Below are positions 7,052-15,423 of a stretch of DNA of 64,000 nucleotides, one piece after another. Position 1 is the stretch's first letter; each line of letters starts with the position of its first letter. Position numbers and translations under genes: made by a program. The DNA is from Sulfuricurvum sp. (GTDB lineage Bacteria > Campylobacterota > Campylobacteria > Campylobacterales > Sulfurimonadaceae), in the NCBI GenBank assembly GCA_030694265.1, contig JAUXYP010000001.1, positions 558,001 through 622,000 on the forward strand, in the 5' to 3' direction. The notes beneath the pieces are model-generated. The model made no database searches. It was not told the origin of the DNA and saw nothing but the letters and a program-made list of their open reading frames with translations.

Positions 7052-7468
7052 TTACTCTGCTCGTTTCTCCAAACACCCTTTTTCCATACAGTTGATCTTC
7101 GGCATCGGTTCGACGTAACGATCCAGCATTTCAGAGACTTTATCCGTATCAAATCCACACAATTTTTCAATACCGATCATCATCAGAGGCCGGCGGATTA
7201 GGATCGGTTCACCCATCAGTAACTCCAGCGCTTCTGCCTCATCCAAGGTCTCAGGAGAGATAAGACCGTTTTTGATTGCTGGTGCGGCAGGGTTGAACCA
7301 CTCGGGCACAGCTTTGTCACCCATGAAACTGCGAAGCGCATCGGCATCCAAACCGTGTTCTAGAAGATTGCGTTCGATCAGCGTACAACCGCTTTTGCGT
7401 AATATCGCTTTTTGCTTGGCATTCGCTGCACAAAAGGGTTTTTCGTAAAATACGACGAGTTTCATCAT
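7052..7468 (-). CDS. ArsC/Spx-fold nitrogenase-associated protein
   Basis: A 138-residue thioredoxin-fold protein of the ArsC/Spx family, close to the 'nitrogenase-associated protein' subgroup found in nif clusters (NifO-like). It starts MKLVVFYEKPFCAANAKQKA, where the N-terminal CxxN-like cysteine stands at the ArsC position, continues with KSGCTLIERNLL, and has the EPILIRRPLMMI loop typical of the fold. The C-terminus adds NCMEKGCL with two further cysteines. It is the last gene of the operon that starts at tpx, and it overlaps the previous gene stop. Confidence 0.82.
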   Translation of the reverse strand: MMKLVVFYEKPFCAANAKQKAILRKSGCTLIERNLLEHGLDADALRSFMGDKAVPEWFNPAAPAIKNGLISPETLDEAEALELLMGEPILIRRPLMMIGIEKLCGFDTDKVSEMLDRYVEPMPKINCMEKGCLEKRAE

Positions 7469-7710
7469 TATTCGATTCCTATCTCCTGACGTCCGCGACG
7501 GTTGAGGTAAAAGGTATCGTATCCGTCATCCCCAGCACTCATACACTCTCCCAAATACCCTTCGTCATAGAGTTCAGACATGATATTTCGAACTTCAGCT
7601 TTATCTAGTTGAGCATACTCGGCTATATCATCCGATTCATAAATGTTGTATTCCCACTCATCACTAAGATTGAAAATGGTTTTCATCACTTTTAGTTTTG
7701 TTTCAGACAT
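7468..7710 (-). CDS. Hypothetical protein, probable winged-helix fold
   Basis: An 80-residue protein preceded by AAAGGATATCCC. The pattern of a helix (LKVMKTIFNL), a short acidic turn, a second helix (DDIAEYAQLDKAEVRNIMSEL) and a beta wing (YDTFYLNRRGRQEI) resembles a compact winged-helix domain, but I cannot assign a family. It sits between nifQ and the ArsC-like gene in the tpx-nifQ operon, so it is expected to be made with nif products. Whether it binds DNA is not shown. Confidence 0.7.
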   Translation of the reverse strand: MSETKLKVMKTIFNLSDEWEYNIYESDDIAEYAQLDKAEVRNIMSELYDEGYLGECMSAGDDGYDTFYLNRRGRQEIGIE

Positions 7711-7734
7711 GGGATATCCTTTTAAAAAATCTTT

Positions 7735-8070
7735 TCACGCAGATGCCTCAGCGATCAAACACGTAAAGCAGTGTTCTTGATCATTACACGATGCACATGC
7801 TGGAGCCACTTTACTAATTGCATCATAGAGGAATTTTTTCCACAATTTATCTTTAGGTTTAATCTGTGCTAATTTAGGAAAATGTTGTGCCATATACGCA
7901 CCCATCTGCGTACGACTTTTAAATCCCAAGTCTTGATAGAGATGGTTCATCTCTAGCGATTTAAGTGCGATTAATGGTGCAACACAATAACGGGCTTCTT
8001 CACTCACAGCGTATTTTTTAAGATAACTGTCTATCTCATGGAACATAATGTCATGCTCTCTACTTCTCAT
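7735..8070 (-). CDS. nifQ: NifQ, molybdenum donor for FeMo-co synthesis (short form)
   Basis: A 111-residue protein that matches the conserved core of NifQ: MNHLYQDLGFKSRTQMG, then HFPKLA, then a WKKFLYDAI segment. The C-terminal cysteine motif is CASCNDQEHCFTC, i.e. CxxC-x5-C-xx-C, which keeps the CxxCx5C part of the usual CX4CX2CX5C but lacks the first cysteine and gains one at the end. NifQ carries a Mo-Fe-S cluster and gives Mo to NifEN/NifH. The protein is shorter than the usual 160-190 residues. ATG 8070 follows AGGAGTTTGTACT. Confidence 0.78.
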   Translation of the reverse strand: MRSREHDIMFHEIDSYLKKYAVSEEARYCVAPLIALKSLEMNHLYQDLGFKSRTQMGAYMAQHFPKLAQIKPKDKLWKKFLYDAISKVAPACASCNDQEHCFTCLIAEASA

Positions 8071-8102
8071 AGTACAAACTCCTAGTACGTTTAAAAAGGA
8101 GA

Positions 8103-8118
8103 TGCATATTTCATGCTA
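8103..8118 (-). promoter_or_regulatory. Possible internal sigma-54-like promoter before nifQ
   Basis: Minus strand TAGCAT-GAAAT-ATGCA with correct -24/-12 spacing, 33 bases before ATG 8070. Upstream on the same strand lies a small hairpin, GTGAC-N5-GTCAC. The element could let nifQ be made independently of the tpx-ald part. Confidence 0.4.
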
Positions 8119-8132
8119 ATAGTGACTTAGAG

Positions 8133-8450
8133 TCACCCTACTCGCAGTTGTGTACGTCCCGTAAACAACTTCAAAAAATCGTATATGTCACTGAGAAAAA
8201 AGGCGCGGGTGTCTTGATGTTCAAATCGCTGTAGCCATGCACGCTCTTTGTTCAGCAATCCACGGCAAGGAACGACAAATTCTTCTTTGGGGAGAAGCGG
8301 TTTAAGCATACCGCAATCATTGATTGCCATGACGATGGCATCGAACAGCTCATCAAGGCGGTCGTCTTCATCATAATGGTATAGTTTTCCATCCATTTTA
8401 TAAAAGCGGTATATCGCCAATATCTCATGGGCTTTATCGATTTCATTCAT
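8133..8450 (-). CDS. Hypothetical nif-region protein, 105 residues
   Basis: ATG 8450 is chosen because AAGGATATTTA lies before it; an earlier start gives five extra residues. The protein is mixed helical with a tyrosine-rich N-terminal part (AIYRFYKMDGKLYHYDED) and no recognised motif; two cysteines are isolated. The start overlaps the stop of alanine dehydrogenase by one base, so it is translationally coupled to it. I do not know the family. It may be a small accessory of the metabolic part of the nif regulon. Confidence 0.7.
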   Translation of the reverse strand: MNEIDKAHEILAIYRFYKMDGKLYHYDEDDRLDELFDAIVMAINDCGMLKPLLPKEEFVVPCRGLLNKERAWLQRFEHQDTRAFFLSDIYDFLKLFTGRTQLRVG

Positions 8451-9544
8451 TAAATATCCTTCCATGCCATATCATGAGCGATCGCCACCGCTTCGTTGGT
8501 GATATGTCCCTCATACGTATTGAGTGCGCTTGCATAGATTTCGTCTTTTAAAAGAGCTTCTAGCCGTGTTGAAGCAATCTTTATAGCATACGGCAATGTT
8601 GCATTCGTAAGTGCCACTGTCGCAGTACGCGGATACATCCCCGGCATATTGGCGACACAATAATGAACGATCCCATCCACCTCAAACGTCGGCTGAGAAT
8701 GGGTGGTTGCATGAGAGGTTTCAAAACACCCCCCTTGATCGATAGAGACATCGACGAGAACAGACCCTTTTTTCATAGTACTCAACATATTGTGAGTGAC
8801 AAGTTTTGGGGCTTTTGCTCCTGGTAGCAGTACTGTACCGATAACGAGGTCCGCTTGTTTAATACTATTTAATATTGCTTCATGTGTTGAGTACATCATA
8901 GACACTCGTGGGCTCATAACATCACGCAAATAGGTTAAACGTTCGATATTGATATCAAACATAATCACCTCTGCACCTAATCCAGCTGCTGCGTCTGCTG
9001 CAGCTTTACCTGCGACACCTGCCCCAAGTATGACAACATGATTGCTTTCAACACCCACAGCACCGCCCAAAAGGCGTCCACTTCCACCGTTATATCGTCC
9101 CAGATGTACCGCACCAAACAGGGTTGCCATCCGACCCGCAATCTCACTCATAGGTTCCAGCAAAGGCAATCGTCGCCCTACACGAAGTGTCTCATATGCC
9201 AAGGCTGTAATCTTTTTCTCACATAGCACTTGAGTCAGACGTTTATCCGCAGCGAGATGGAGATAGGTGAAGAGTATTTGCCCCTCTCGTAAACGGTCAT
9301 ATTCGACTTCTATCGGTTCTTTGACCTTCATGATCATCTCTGAGCGTGCATAGATTTCATCAGCAATATCAACTATTACAGCCCCTGAATCACGGTAAGC
9401 AGTATCATCAAATCCACTTCCTAATCCGGCACCAGCTTCTATTAGGACATCATGGCCTTGTTTAATAAGCTCTCGTACTCCTGATGGAGTAATACCGACG
9501 CGAAATTCATCTGTTTTAATCTCTTTTGGAATGCCTACTATCAT
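8450..9544 (-). CDS. ald: Alanine dehydrogenase
   Basis: A 364-residue NAD-dependent alanine dehydrogenase, interconverting L-alanine and pyruvate plus ammonium. It has the family start MIVGIPKEIKTDEFRVGITP, the catalytic lysine segment MKVKEP, the histidine segment FTYLHLAAD, and the NAD-binding Rossmann loop VILGAGVAGKAAADAA near residue 170. Length and layout match the family. Its place in the nif operon suggests a route for assimilating or exporting fixed ammonium as alanine. GGAGGAAAATC precedes the ATG. The preceding SagB-type gene overlaps it by four bases. Confidence 0.93.
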   Translation of the reverse strand: MIVGIPKEIKTDEFRVGITPSGVRELIKQGHDVLIEAGAGLGSGFDDTAYRDSGAVIVDIADEIYARSEMIMKVKEPIEVEYDRLREGQILFTYLHLAADKRLTQVLCEKKITALAYETLRVGRRLPLLEPMSEIAGRMATLFGAVHLGRYNGGSGRLLGGAVGVESNHVVILGAGVAGKAAADAAAGLGAEVIMFDINIERLTYLRDVMSPRVSMMYSTHEAILNSIKQADLVIGTVLLPGAKAPKLVTHNMLSTMKKGSVLVDVSIDQGGCFETSHATTHSQPTFEVDGIVHYCVANMPGMYPRTATVALTNATLPYAIKIASTRLEALLKDEIYASALNTYEGHITNEAVAIAHDMAWKDI

Positions 9545-10770
9545 GATTTTCCTCCTACAGCCACTGCATAAAGCAATGGATTATTAGACCATTGGGAACC
9601 TTCATTGTCATAAAAAGCTCCGATACCACTGCATCCAACCCCAAGGTGTTCACACGTCAGATAAATATCCTGCGCATAAATACCTGCTTCTATATGTGCA
9701 TGAGCTGTAAATTGCTGTGCATAAATTAATAATACCATATTTGCACCTGCAATAAAGCGCTGCCCTAAAAGCAGTTGGATAACCTCATTACGATAATTTC
9801 CTGCAATAGAAAATTGACCTTTGCAATATACTCCGAGATGCATAGAGTGTGCCTGTAAAATGATAGCAATGACTTCAAGTGACTTTGGCACCGATGTTTG
9901 CATCAAAATAGCCATTGCCCTGTCTTTCATATTAGATGCAAAAAACTCTCTGGCACTGCGTCTATTGCGATTTATACTAATATAATTACTGCACTGCCTT
10001 ACATCATACATTTCTAAATAGAGTGGAGTATTTCTAATACTTGAGGATAATTGATCATCTTTCATCGTGTAATTCGTAGGCGCTACTTTCATTAATGGAT
10101 TTTTTAACTCTTTAACAGGGCGATTACCTACTTGTCCAATCCCATATACAGAGGCAATAAACTCATCATCACCCATACCCATATTGAGATTTAGCCCATT
10201 ATCATCATAATGCGACATTTTTGTCAGTTCTAATCCAAAATGTCGTACTGTTGCATTCAATGCACCAATCTGATGTCCAAGATCAAGATAACAATAACGC
10301 CATGCGCGTAATCCGTATTTCCATGAAGATCGAAATGGGACAATAGACATCATTACTATAAATCCATTAAAACGGTTTGTCAAACCCAAATACGATTCCA
10401 CACCGTCATCCTCGATCTCCTGTATTAAAACCAATTGCTCTGTTATGACATCAAGATGATAAATACCGCACAGTACACCTGCAACATTGCGTACTTGTAC
10501 GTATATCTCCAAAGGTTTAAGATTCCCGGCAGAGGGGACATTGAGTTGATAATAAGGTTTTTGAGCGACTGTACGCAGTGACGTAATGCATCGTAATTGC
10601 GATAGCCAAGATAAGGCCTCAATATCATGCAGTGAGATACGGTAACAAAAATGTGGATACTGTTTAAACAGTGTAGGTTGAGACTCCCACTCTAAAAATG
10701 TCGTTCTTTGCGCTATTTTGAATGGTGTCAGGAGTGTTTTTTCACGCACTTCGAAGCTGTCTAAATACAT
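9541..10770 (-). CDS. SagB/ThcOx-type nitroreductase-family protein
   Basis: About 409 residues with two nitroreductase-like halves. The first contains PSAGNLKPLEIYVQV, the FMN-contact and architecture signature of SagB/ThcOx oxidoreductases, followed by YRYCYLDLGHQIGAL-like sequence (seen as WRYCYLDLGHQIGAL). The second repeats the pattern with NRRSAREF, IEAGIYAQDIYL and GCSGIGAFYD. Classical SagB proteins oxidise azolines in peptide toxins, but no precursor peptide or cyclodehydratase is nearby, so here it is more likely a general flavin redox enzyme of the nif regulon. ATG 10770 is preferred over GTG 10779; neither has a clear ribosome site. Overlaps the ankyrin gene by 29 bases. Confidence 0.78.
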   Translation of the reverse strand: MYLDSFEVREKTLLTPFKIAQRTTFLEWESQPTLFKQYPHFCYRISLHDIEALSWLSQLRCITSLRTVAQKPYYQLNVPSAGNLKPLEIYVQVRNVAGVLCGIYHLDVITEQLVLIQEIEDDGVESYLGLTNRFNGFIVMMSIVPFRSSWKYGLRAWRYCYLDLGHQIGALNATVRHFGLELTKMSHYDDNGLNLNMGMGDDEFIASVYGIGQVGNRPVKELKNPLMKVAPTNYTMKDDQLSSSIRNTPLYLEMYDVRQCSNYISINRNRRSAREFFASNMKDRAMAILMQTSVPKSLEVIAIILQAHSMHLGVYCKGQFSIAGNYRNEVIQLLLGQRFIAGANMVLLIYAQQFTAHAHIEAGIYAQDIYLTCEHLGVGCSGIGAFYDNEGSQWSNNPLLYAVAVGGKS

Positions 10771-11176
10771 TACGGTCACTGGTAAGCTCTATTGCACTGT
10801 ACCCATCTTCGTTTTGCAGAGTAGGATTTGCATTCATTGATAGGAGCATTTTGACACATTCAGCCCTAGATGCCGAAGCTGCATACATCAGTGCCGTTGT
10901 CCCCTCTTCATTGACATCATTCACATCTGCACCCGCAACAATAAGCATACGAATGATCTCGGGAGAATTTGCATAGGCTGCATTGAATAAAACACCGTTA
11001 AAATCATTGTTCACGGCATACAAATTTGCACCTGCATCGATAAGACGTGATACCATCATGGCATTACCTTGTAATGCAGCTATCAGCAGTGGGGTGTTAC
11101 CGTTGAACCCTGTCTGTTCCAAATCCTCACCTGAAAAACAATTGATATTTAGCCATGTCAAATATTGCTCTACCAT
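10742..11176 (-). CDS. Ankyrin-repeat protein
   Basis: A 144-residue protein made almost wholly of ankyrin repeats. Typical repeat starts are GNTPLLIAALQGN, GVLFNAAYANSPEIIRMLI, GTTALMYAASASRAECVKML and a final DGYSAIELT, each followed by a loop ending in GAN or GAD. It has no signal peptide, so it is a cytoplasmic protein-binding scaffold. GGAGGGCAAC precedes the ATG. It follows tpx by 15 bases and overlaps the SagB-type gene. Ankyrin genes also neighbour catalase or peroxidase genes in other bacteria, so a link with the thiol peroxidase is plausible. Confidence 0.88.
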   Translation of the reverse strand: MVEQYLTWLNINCFSGEDLEQTGFNGNTPLLIAALQGNAMMVSRLIDAGANLYAVNNDFNGVLFNAAYANSPEIIRMLIVAGADVNDVNEEGTTALMYAASASRAECVKMLLSMNANPTLQNEDGYSAIELTSDRNVFRQLRSA

Positions 11177-11191
11177 GTTGCCCTCCTTTAC

Positions 11192-11740
11192 TTAAACACT
11201 CATCCAGTTCTCGTGTTCATGCCCTTTTTTCTTGAAATTAGCCGCTTTATCAACCGCTTCAATGCATTTGTCATAATCAACTTCATCGGTGATCTCAGGA
11301 ACCACCTCTTTGTAGCTTATCATCCCCTCTTGATCAATAACAAACACTGCACGAGCAAGTCTGTCTTTGAGTTTACCTTCACTAATCAATAATCCATAAC
11401 GTTTAGCAAAATCACGATTGGTGTCAATCACAACATCTGCTGCATCAATACACTCAGAAATCACGAAATTGTTGACAAACTCGGCATCATCTGTCGTAAT
11501 CATGGTCGTTTTTAGTTTTTTAAACTGTTTGATAAGTTCATTAAACTTTTTAGCGCCCAAGGAACATACTTCGGTTTTAAGCGAGGGGATTGCAATGAGT
11601 AATTGTGCACTCGGAGCAATCATGCCGATAACATTTTGGCTTCCGTCCAAAGCAGTGACGCGTGCTGCAGGAGCTTCGCGCCATATCGTCATCTCTTTTC
11701 CCTCTAAAGGTGTCGGTGTTCCGTGTACAGTGATTTGCAT
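11192..11740 (-). CDS. tpx: Thiol peroxidase (Tpx-type peroxiredoxin)
   Basis: A 182-residue peroxiredoxin starting at ATG 11740 after AAGGATTGACA. It keeps the Tpx pattern: the strand VHGTPTPLEGKEM, the peroxidatic cysteine in PSLKTEVCSLGAKKFN (usually TPVC), a second cysteine in ISECIDAADV at the resolving position, and DRLARAVFVIDQEGMISY. It reduces hydrogen or alkyl peroxides with thioredoxin. The sequence departs from housekeeping Tpx (for example TEVC), so it may be a nif-dedicated paralogue that protects nitrogenase assembly from oxidants. It heads the operon tpx-ankyrin-sagB-ald-nifQ-ArsC and has a good sigma-54-like element. Confidence 0.85.
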   Translation of the reverse strand: MQITVHGTPTPLEGKEMTIWREAPAARVTALDGSQNVIGMIAPSAQLLIAIPSLKTEVCSLGAKKFNELIKQFKKLKTTMITTDDAEFVNNFVISECIDAADVVIDTNRDFAKRYGLLISEGKLKDRLARAVFVIDQEGMISYKEVVPEITDEVDYDKCIEAVDKAANFKKKGHEHENWMSV

Positions 11741-11772
11741 TGTCAATCCTTGTCGTGATTTTGTATTACATA

Positions 11773-11788
11773 TGCAAATTTAGTTCTA
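11773..11788 (-). promoter_or_regulatory. Sigma-54 promoter for the tpx-nifQ operon
   Basis: Minus strand TAGAAC-TAAAT-TTGCA, one of the best copies of the local -24/-12 motif, 33 bases before the tpx ATG in the divergent region shared with nifA. Confidence 0.62.
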
Positions 11789-11875
11789 TAAATTGATTAA
11801 TTTTTGTACATACAGTTGATTACTGATTTGATTAATTTGTATTACAATATTGTTACCTTATTGAAAGATCACACC

Positions 11876-13510
11876 ATGATGACTTATGAAGCAAATATAC
11901 CTAATCGAGAAGAGTGCCAGACCTGTGCGCTCACTTTTGCGTACAAAGAGATCAATCTCCTCTATGAGATTGCTTTGTTACTGACAAGTAGTACCGACAT
12001 ACACGACTGTATTGAAAAATCAATGCGTAAGCTTAAACAGCACGGTTATTTAGAGCGTTGCGCATTGTTCAAGAAAAAAGATGAGATGAAAGAGCTTGAA
12101 CTTCTCTTGTCTATCGATCTTGAACCCCATCAAAAAAAAATGGCAACTTATATCTTTGGCGAAGGCGCAACAGGACTGGCTGCTGCAAGCGGTGAGCCTA
12201 TTGTCATCGAAAACATTCACAACAATATCAACTATCTCAATAAGATGGGTAATATATCGACGCAAATGGTCTCTTACGTTGCGGTCCCTTTACTGCAAGA
12301 TGATGAGATTTTTGGGGTTATTTCCGCTAACATCGGAAAAAACAGTCCGCTGAACTTTGATGAGATCGTTCGGATGCTTACTATTGTTGGAACACTGTTC
12401 ATGGGTTCACTCAAAGTTCAGCAAACAATCGTCAAAGAAAAAGAATCCATCACTGAACTCAAAACCTACTATAAAGAAGAGAGCCAAAAAGAGTACAAAT
12501 TTGAAAATATCATCGGTAAAAGTACCAAAATGAATCAAGTCTTTAATCTTATCAATACGGTAGCGCCTGCTGATGCGACTATCCTAATACGTGGAGAGAC
12601 AGGTACGGGTAAAGAGCTCATAGCCACTGCAATCCATAACCTTAGCCGTCGTCAAAACGGCCCGTTCATCAAACTAAACTGTGCCGCAATCAGCGAAACA
12701 CTACTGGAATCAGAGCTTTTTGGTCATGAAAAAGGGGCATTTACCGACGCAAAAGAGATGCGTAAAGGGCGATTTGAACTCGCCGATGGCGGAACGCTAT
12801 TTCTCGATGAAATTGGAGACATCACTCCATCATTGCAAGTAAAACTGCTACGTATCTTACAAGAACAGGAATTTGAGCGTGTCGGTGGTAGTAAAACGAT
12901 AAAAACAAATGTCCGTCTTGTCGCTGCAACCAACCGAAATTTAGAAGATATGGTACGAAAAGGAGAGTTTCGTGAAGATTTATTTTATCGTCTTAATGTT
13001 ATTCCCATTAACCTCCCACCCTTACGTGAGCGTTATGAAGATGTAAAATTGCTCACAGAATACTATCTTCAGCGATTTATGAAAGAGCACCGTAAAAATA
13101 TGCATATCTCAAAGCCGGCATTAGAACTCCTGCTTGATTATCCGTGGCCTGGAAATATACGGGAACTGCAAAATACGATGGAACGTATCGTCCTCATTTG
13201 TCCGGATGGGGAAATTCAGCCTGAGATGTTAAGCCATGTATTGCCGTTTAACTATCAAAAGCTCTACATGCAACAGTCTGAAATACCTACAATGGCACCA
13301 CCCGTGTATGTCAATGCTGCTACCGCACCGCGCAAAGAAGCTATTTCCGATGCACCAATGACCAAAAAGAGCCTATTGGAATTGGAAAAAGAATCCATTA
13401 TCCAGGCACTGATCGATTCACACGGGATACAAACGAAAGCAGCACGCCTTTTGGGGATGACCGCACGTCAGATCGGGTATAAGATCAAGCAATACGGTAT
13501 AGAGTTTTAA
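11876..13510 (+). CDS. nifA: NifA, sigma-54-dependent activator of nif genes
   Basis: 544 residues from ATG 11876; an upstream TTG frame is rejected. Order: a short N-terminal CQTC pair (residues 14-17), a GAF domain (about 30-180), a AAA+ domain (about 210-445) with Walker A GETGTGKE (240-247), Walker B GGTLFLDE (305-312), and a C-terminal Fis-type helix-turn-helix (about 505-544, TKAARLLGMTARQIGYKI). The sigma-54 contact loop reads GAFTDA (287-292) rather than GAFTGA. The interdomain CX4C of oxygen-sensitive rhizobial NifA is absent. It is divergent from tpx and its stop overlaps that of nifT. Expected target: the -24/-12 promoters listed here. Confidence 0.93.
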   Translation: MMTYEANIPNREECQTCALTFAYKEINLLYEIALLLTSSTDIHDCIEKSMRKLKQHGYLERCALFKKKDEMKELELLLSIDLEPHQKKMATYIFGEGATGLAAASGEPIVIENIHNNINYLNKMGNISTQMVSYVAVPLLQDDEIFGVISANIGKNSPLNFDEIVRMLTIVGTLFMGSLKVQQTIVKEKESITELKTYYKEESQKEYKFENIIGKSTKMNQVFNLINTVAPADATILIRGETGTGKELIATAIHNLSRRQNGPFIKLNCAAISETLLESELFGHEKGAFTDAKEMRKGRFELADGGTLFLDEIGDITPSLQVKLLRILQEQEFERVGGSKTIKTNVRLVAATNRNLEDMVRKGEFREDLFYRLNVIPINLPPLRERYEDVKLLTEYYLQRFMKEHRKNMHISKPALELLLDYPWPGNIRELQNTMERIVLICPDGEIQPEMLSHVLPFNYQKLYMQQSEIPTMAPPVYVNAATAPRKEAISDAPMTKKSLLELEKESIIQALIDSHGIQTKAARLLGMTARQIGYKIKQYGIEF

Positions 13511-13719
13511 TCCCCCAACCGTTTTGCGACCATTTCTGAAGGGAACTTTTTGATCCCTGGCTCAATAAACCATTTTTCGCCGTTGCCAAGCTCAACTTCA
13601 CCGCCCCATTTTTCATCCGTATCAAATTCAATTTTGACGATTGTCTCTTCCATATCTTTTTTTGCAAAATAGAAAGATATATCTTTATTTGAATCCACTC
13701 GTAACATTACTTTTGCCAT
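13507..13719 (-). CDS. nifT: NifT/FixU family protein
   Basis: A 70-residue protein with the NifT pattern: MAKVMLRV, a YFAKKDMEETIVKIE segment and KWGGEVELGNGEKWFIEP. NifT is a small conserved nif protein of unsettled function, often beside nifK or nifU. Here it is the last gene of the nifU-aldo/keto reductase-flavoprotein operon, 36 bases after the flavoprotein gene, with TAAGGAGTAGACA before the ATG. It converges on nifA and the two stop codons overlap. Confidence 0.88.
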   Translation of the reverse strand: MAKVMLRVDSNKDISFYFAKKDMEETIVKIEFDTDEKWGGEVELGNGEKWFIEPGIKKFPSEMVAKRLGD

Positions 13720-13755
13720 TGTCTACTCCTTAAATTATATATTGAAATTCATGCC

Positions 13756-15423
13756 CTATAGGACATGAAAAAACCTGCGAAGTCGATGCGACCAATCCGA
13801 TGAAAGGTAGCCTTCAAAACTTATCTTCAAAAATGATGACGTTAGGCGTCGTATAATCGTATCGGCATTAAAATATTTATCATCCTGCTGCGGATAATCA
13901 TTACGATAATGAACACCTCGGCTTTCTTTGCGTGCCAATGAGCTCATCACCATAGCTTCTGCGACAATTAATGCATTTTTAAACTCTATAATAGACATTA
14001 GCTCTACATTATCGCTGCGCTCTTTATTGACACAACACAATCCGGATGATACTTTCATAAGATAGTGTACATAATCCAATGCATTCATCAGTGAATCATA
14101 ATCACGAAAGACACCTGCATTTCGATACAGACTGTTCCCTAGATTTGTTCGCATGGTGTTAATATTAAAACGATTTTCACCCTCTAATATATGTTCGATA
14201 TTACGCGATTGTTTAGCAACAAGTGCATAATCAATCGGATGATATTTACCGTCTTTTGCAGCATTAGCGGCATTTATCCCAGCTACTTTTCCAAAATAAG
14301 CAGCTTCTAGTAAACTGTTCCCTCCCAAACGGTTCGCACCATGCACGCCGCTATAGGCACATTCACCGCATACAAAAACATTTTTTATGTCACTGCTTGT
14401 ATCATTACTGCTCCATATTCCACCCATTGTGTAATGAGCTGATGGAGTAATAGGGAGTAATTCAGTCAAAATATCAATACCAGCCCCGTGCAATGCATGC
14501 TTGCGAGCTGATGGAAGTTTTTTATCAATCAATTCTTCACCTAAATGGCGAAAATCGAGATAAACCGTATGTCCTTGCATCTGATGGTGAACAATATCTC
14601 TCGAGAGTTTATCTCGTGTCTGCAATTCATTTGTAAAGCGAGTTCCGGTTTCATCTACTATATAGGCACCTTCACCCCGCGCCGCTTCACTGATAAGCGT
14701 CCCGCTCTTTAGCAATGTTGTAGGGTGAAATTGTACAAATTCGGTATTAACCAACCGCATGCCGGCTCTAAGTGCAGCGGAGAGAACATCTCCGCTTGAT
14801 TCTTGAGAATTGCTAGAGTGTCCTCTGTATATCCCCGCATATCCTCCGCCTGCTAAGACAAGAGATTTACATGCAAAAGCGATCACTTGCGAATCTCTAC
14901 GACGCAATATAGTAATACCGGATAATTTTTCTTGAAATGTCGTGATATCCAGCATGAGATGATTGCTAAAAATCTCTACACCCTCTTTTCGGCACTGCAT
15001 AAGTAAAGTTTGTGTTATTGATGCACCCGTACGATCAGCTATGTAACATGTTCGTTTTGCTGTTGTACCGCCGAATGCTCTTTGCGATACGGATCCATCA
15101 TCTTCAGTATCAAATACAACGCCCATAGATCGCAATTCATTGATGATATCCGTTGCACCCCATACCATATTGCTAATGACTGGAAATCGTCCTAATTGAC
15201 TTGCACTGCTCATGGTGTCAGAGATATGTTGACGATACAGATCATGGCGTGTTGTCTTCATTACGGCATTAATACCGCCCGAGGCAACTGCAGAGTTGGA
15301 TCGCAATGGAGTACTTTTTGAGATTATAGCAACACTCAAACCTTCCATCCGTGCATTTAATGCCGCATACAGCCCTGATATACCACTGCCTACAACGACT
15401 ACATCATACAGCATTGGTTTCAT
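13756..15423 (-). CDS. NadB / fumarate reductase-type flavoprotein
   Basis: A 555-residue FAD enzyme of the succinate dehydrogenase/fumarate reductase/L-aspartate oxidase family. Visible: the FAD-binding start VVVVGSGISGLYAALNA, SNSAVASGGINAV, QFHPTTL with the substrate-binding HPT, SEAARGEGAYIVDETGTRF with the catalytic arginine region, HYTMGGI, and GVHGANRLGGNSLLEA. The layout and length fit NadB (about 540 residues), which oxidises aspartate to iminoaspartate for NAD synthesis; fumarate reductase activity cannot be excluded. Lying between an aldo/keto reductase and nifT in a nifU operon is unusual for nadB, so a nif-specific redox role is possible. Confidence 0.8.
   Translation of the reverse strand: MKPMLYDVVVVGSGISGLYAALNARMEGLSVAIISKSTPLRSNSAVASGGINAVMKTTRHDLYRQHISDTMSSASQLGRFPVISNMVWGATDIINELRSMGVVFDTEDDGSVSQRAFGGTTAKRTCYIADRTGASITQTLLMQCRKEGVEIFSNHLMLDITTFQEKLSGITILRRRDSQVIAFACKSLVLAGGGYAGIYRGHSSNSQESSGDVLSAALRAGMRLVNTEFVQFHPTTLLKSGTLISEAARGEGAYIVDETGTRFTNELQTRDKLSRDIVHHQMQGHTVYLDFRHLGEELIDKKLPSARKHALHGAGIDILTELLPITPSAHYTMGGIWSSNDTSSDIKNVFVCGECAYSGVHGANRLGGNSLLEAAYFGKVAGINAANAAKDGKYHPIDYALVAKQSRNIEHILEGENRFNINTMRTNLGNSLYRNAGVFRDYDSLMNALDYVHYLMKVSSGLCCVNKERSDNVELMSIIEFKNALIVAEAMVMSSLARKESRGVHYRNDYPQQDDKYFNADTIIRRLTSSFLKISFEGYLSSDWSHRLRRFFHVL

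Noticed and set aside
9541-10770. Ribosomal peptide natural-product locus suggested by the SagB-type gene
   Set aside because: No cyclodehydratase, precursor peptide or exporter gene lies nearby; the neighbours are nif and metabolic genes.
11741-11875. NifA upstream activator sites TGT-N10-ACA between tpx and nifA
   Set aside because: Several TGT and ACA triplets occur but none at the right spacing in this gap or before nifE, nifU or the P-II gene.
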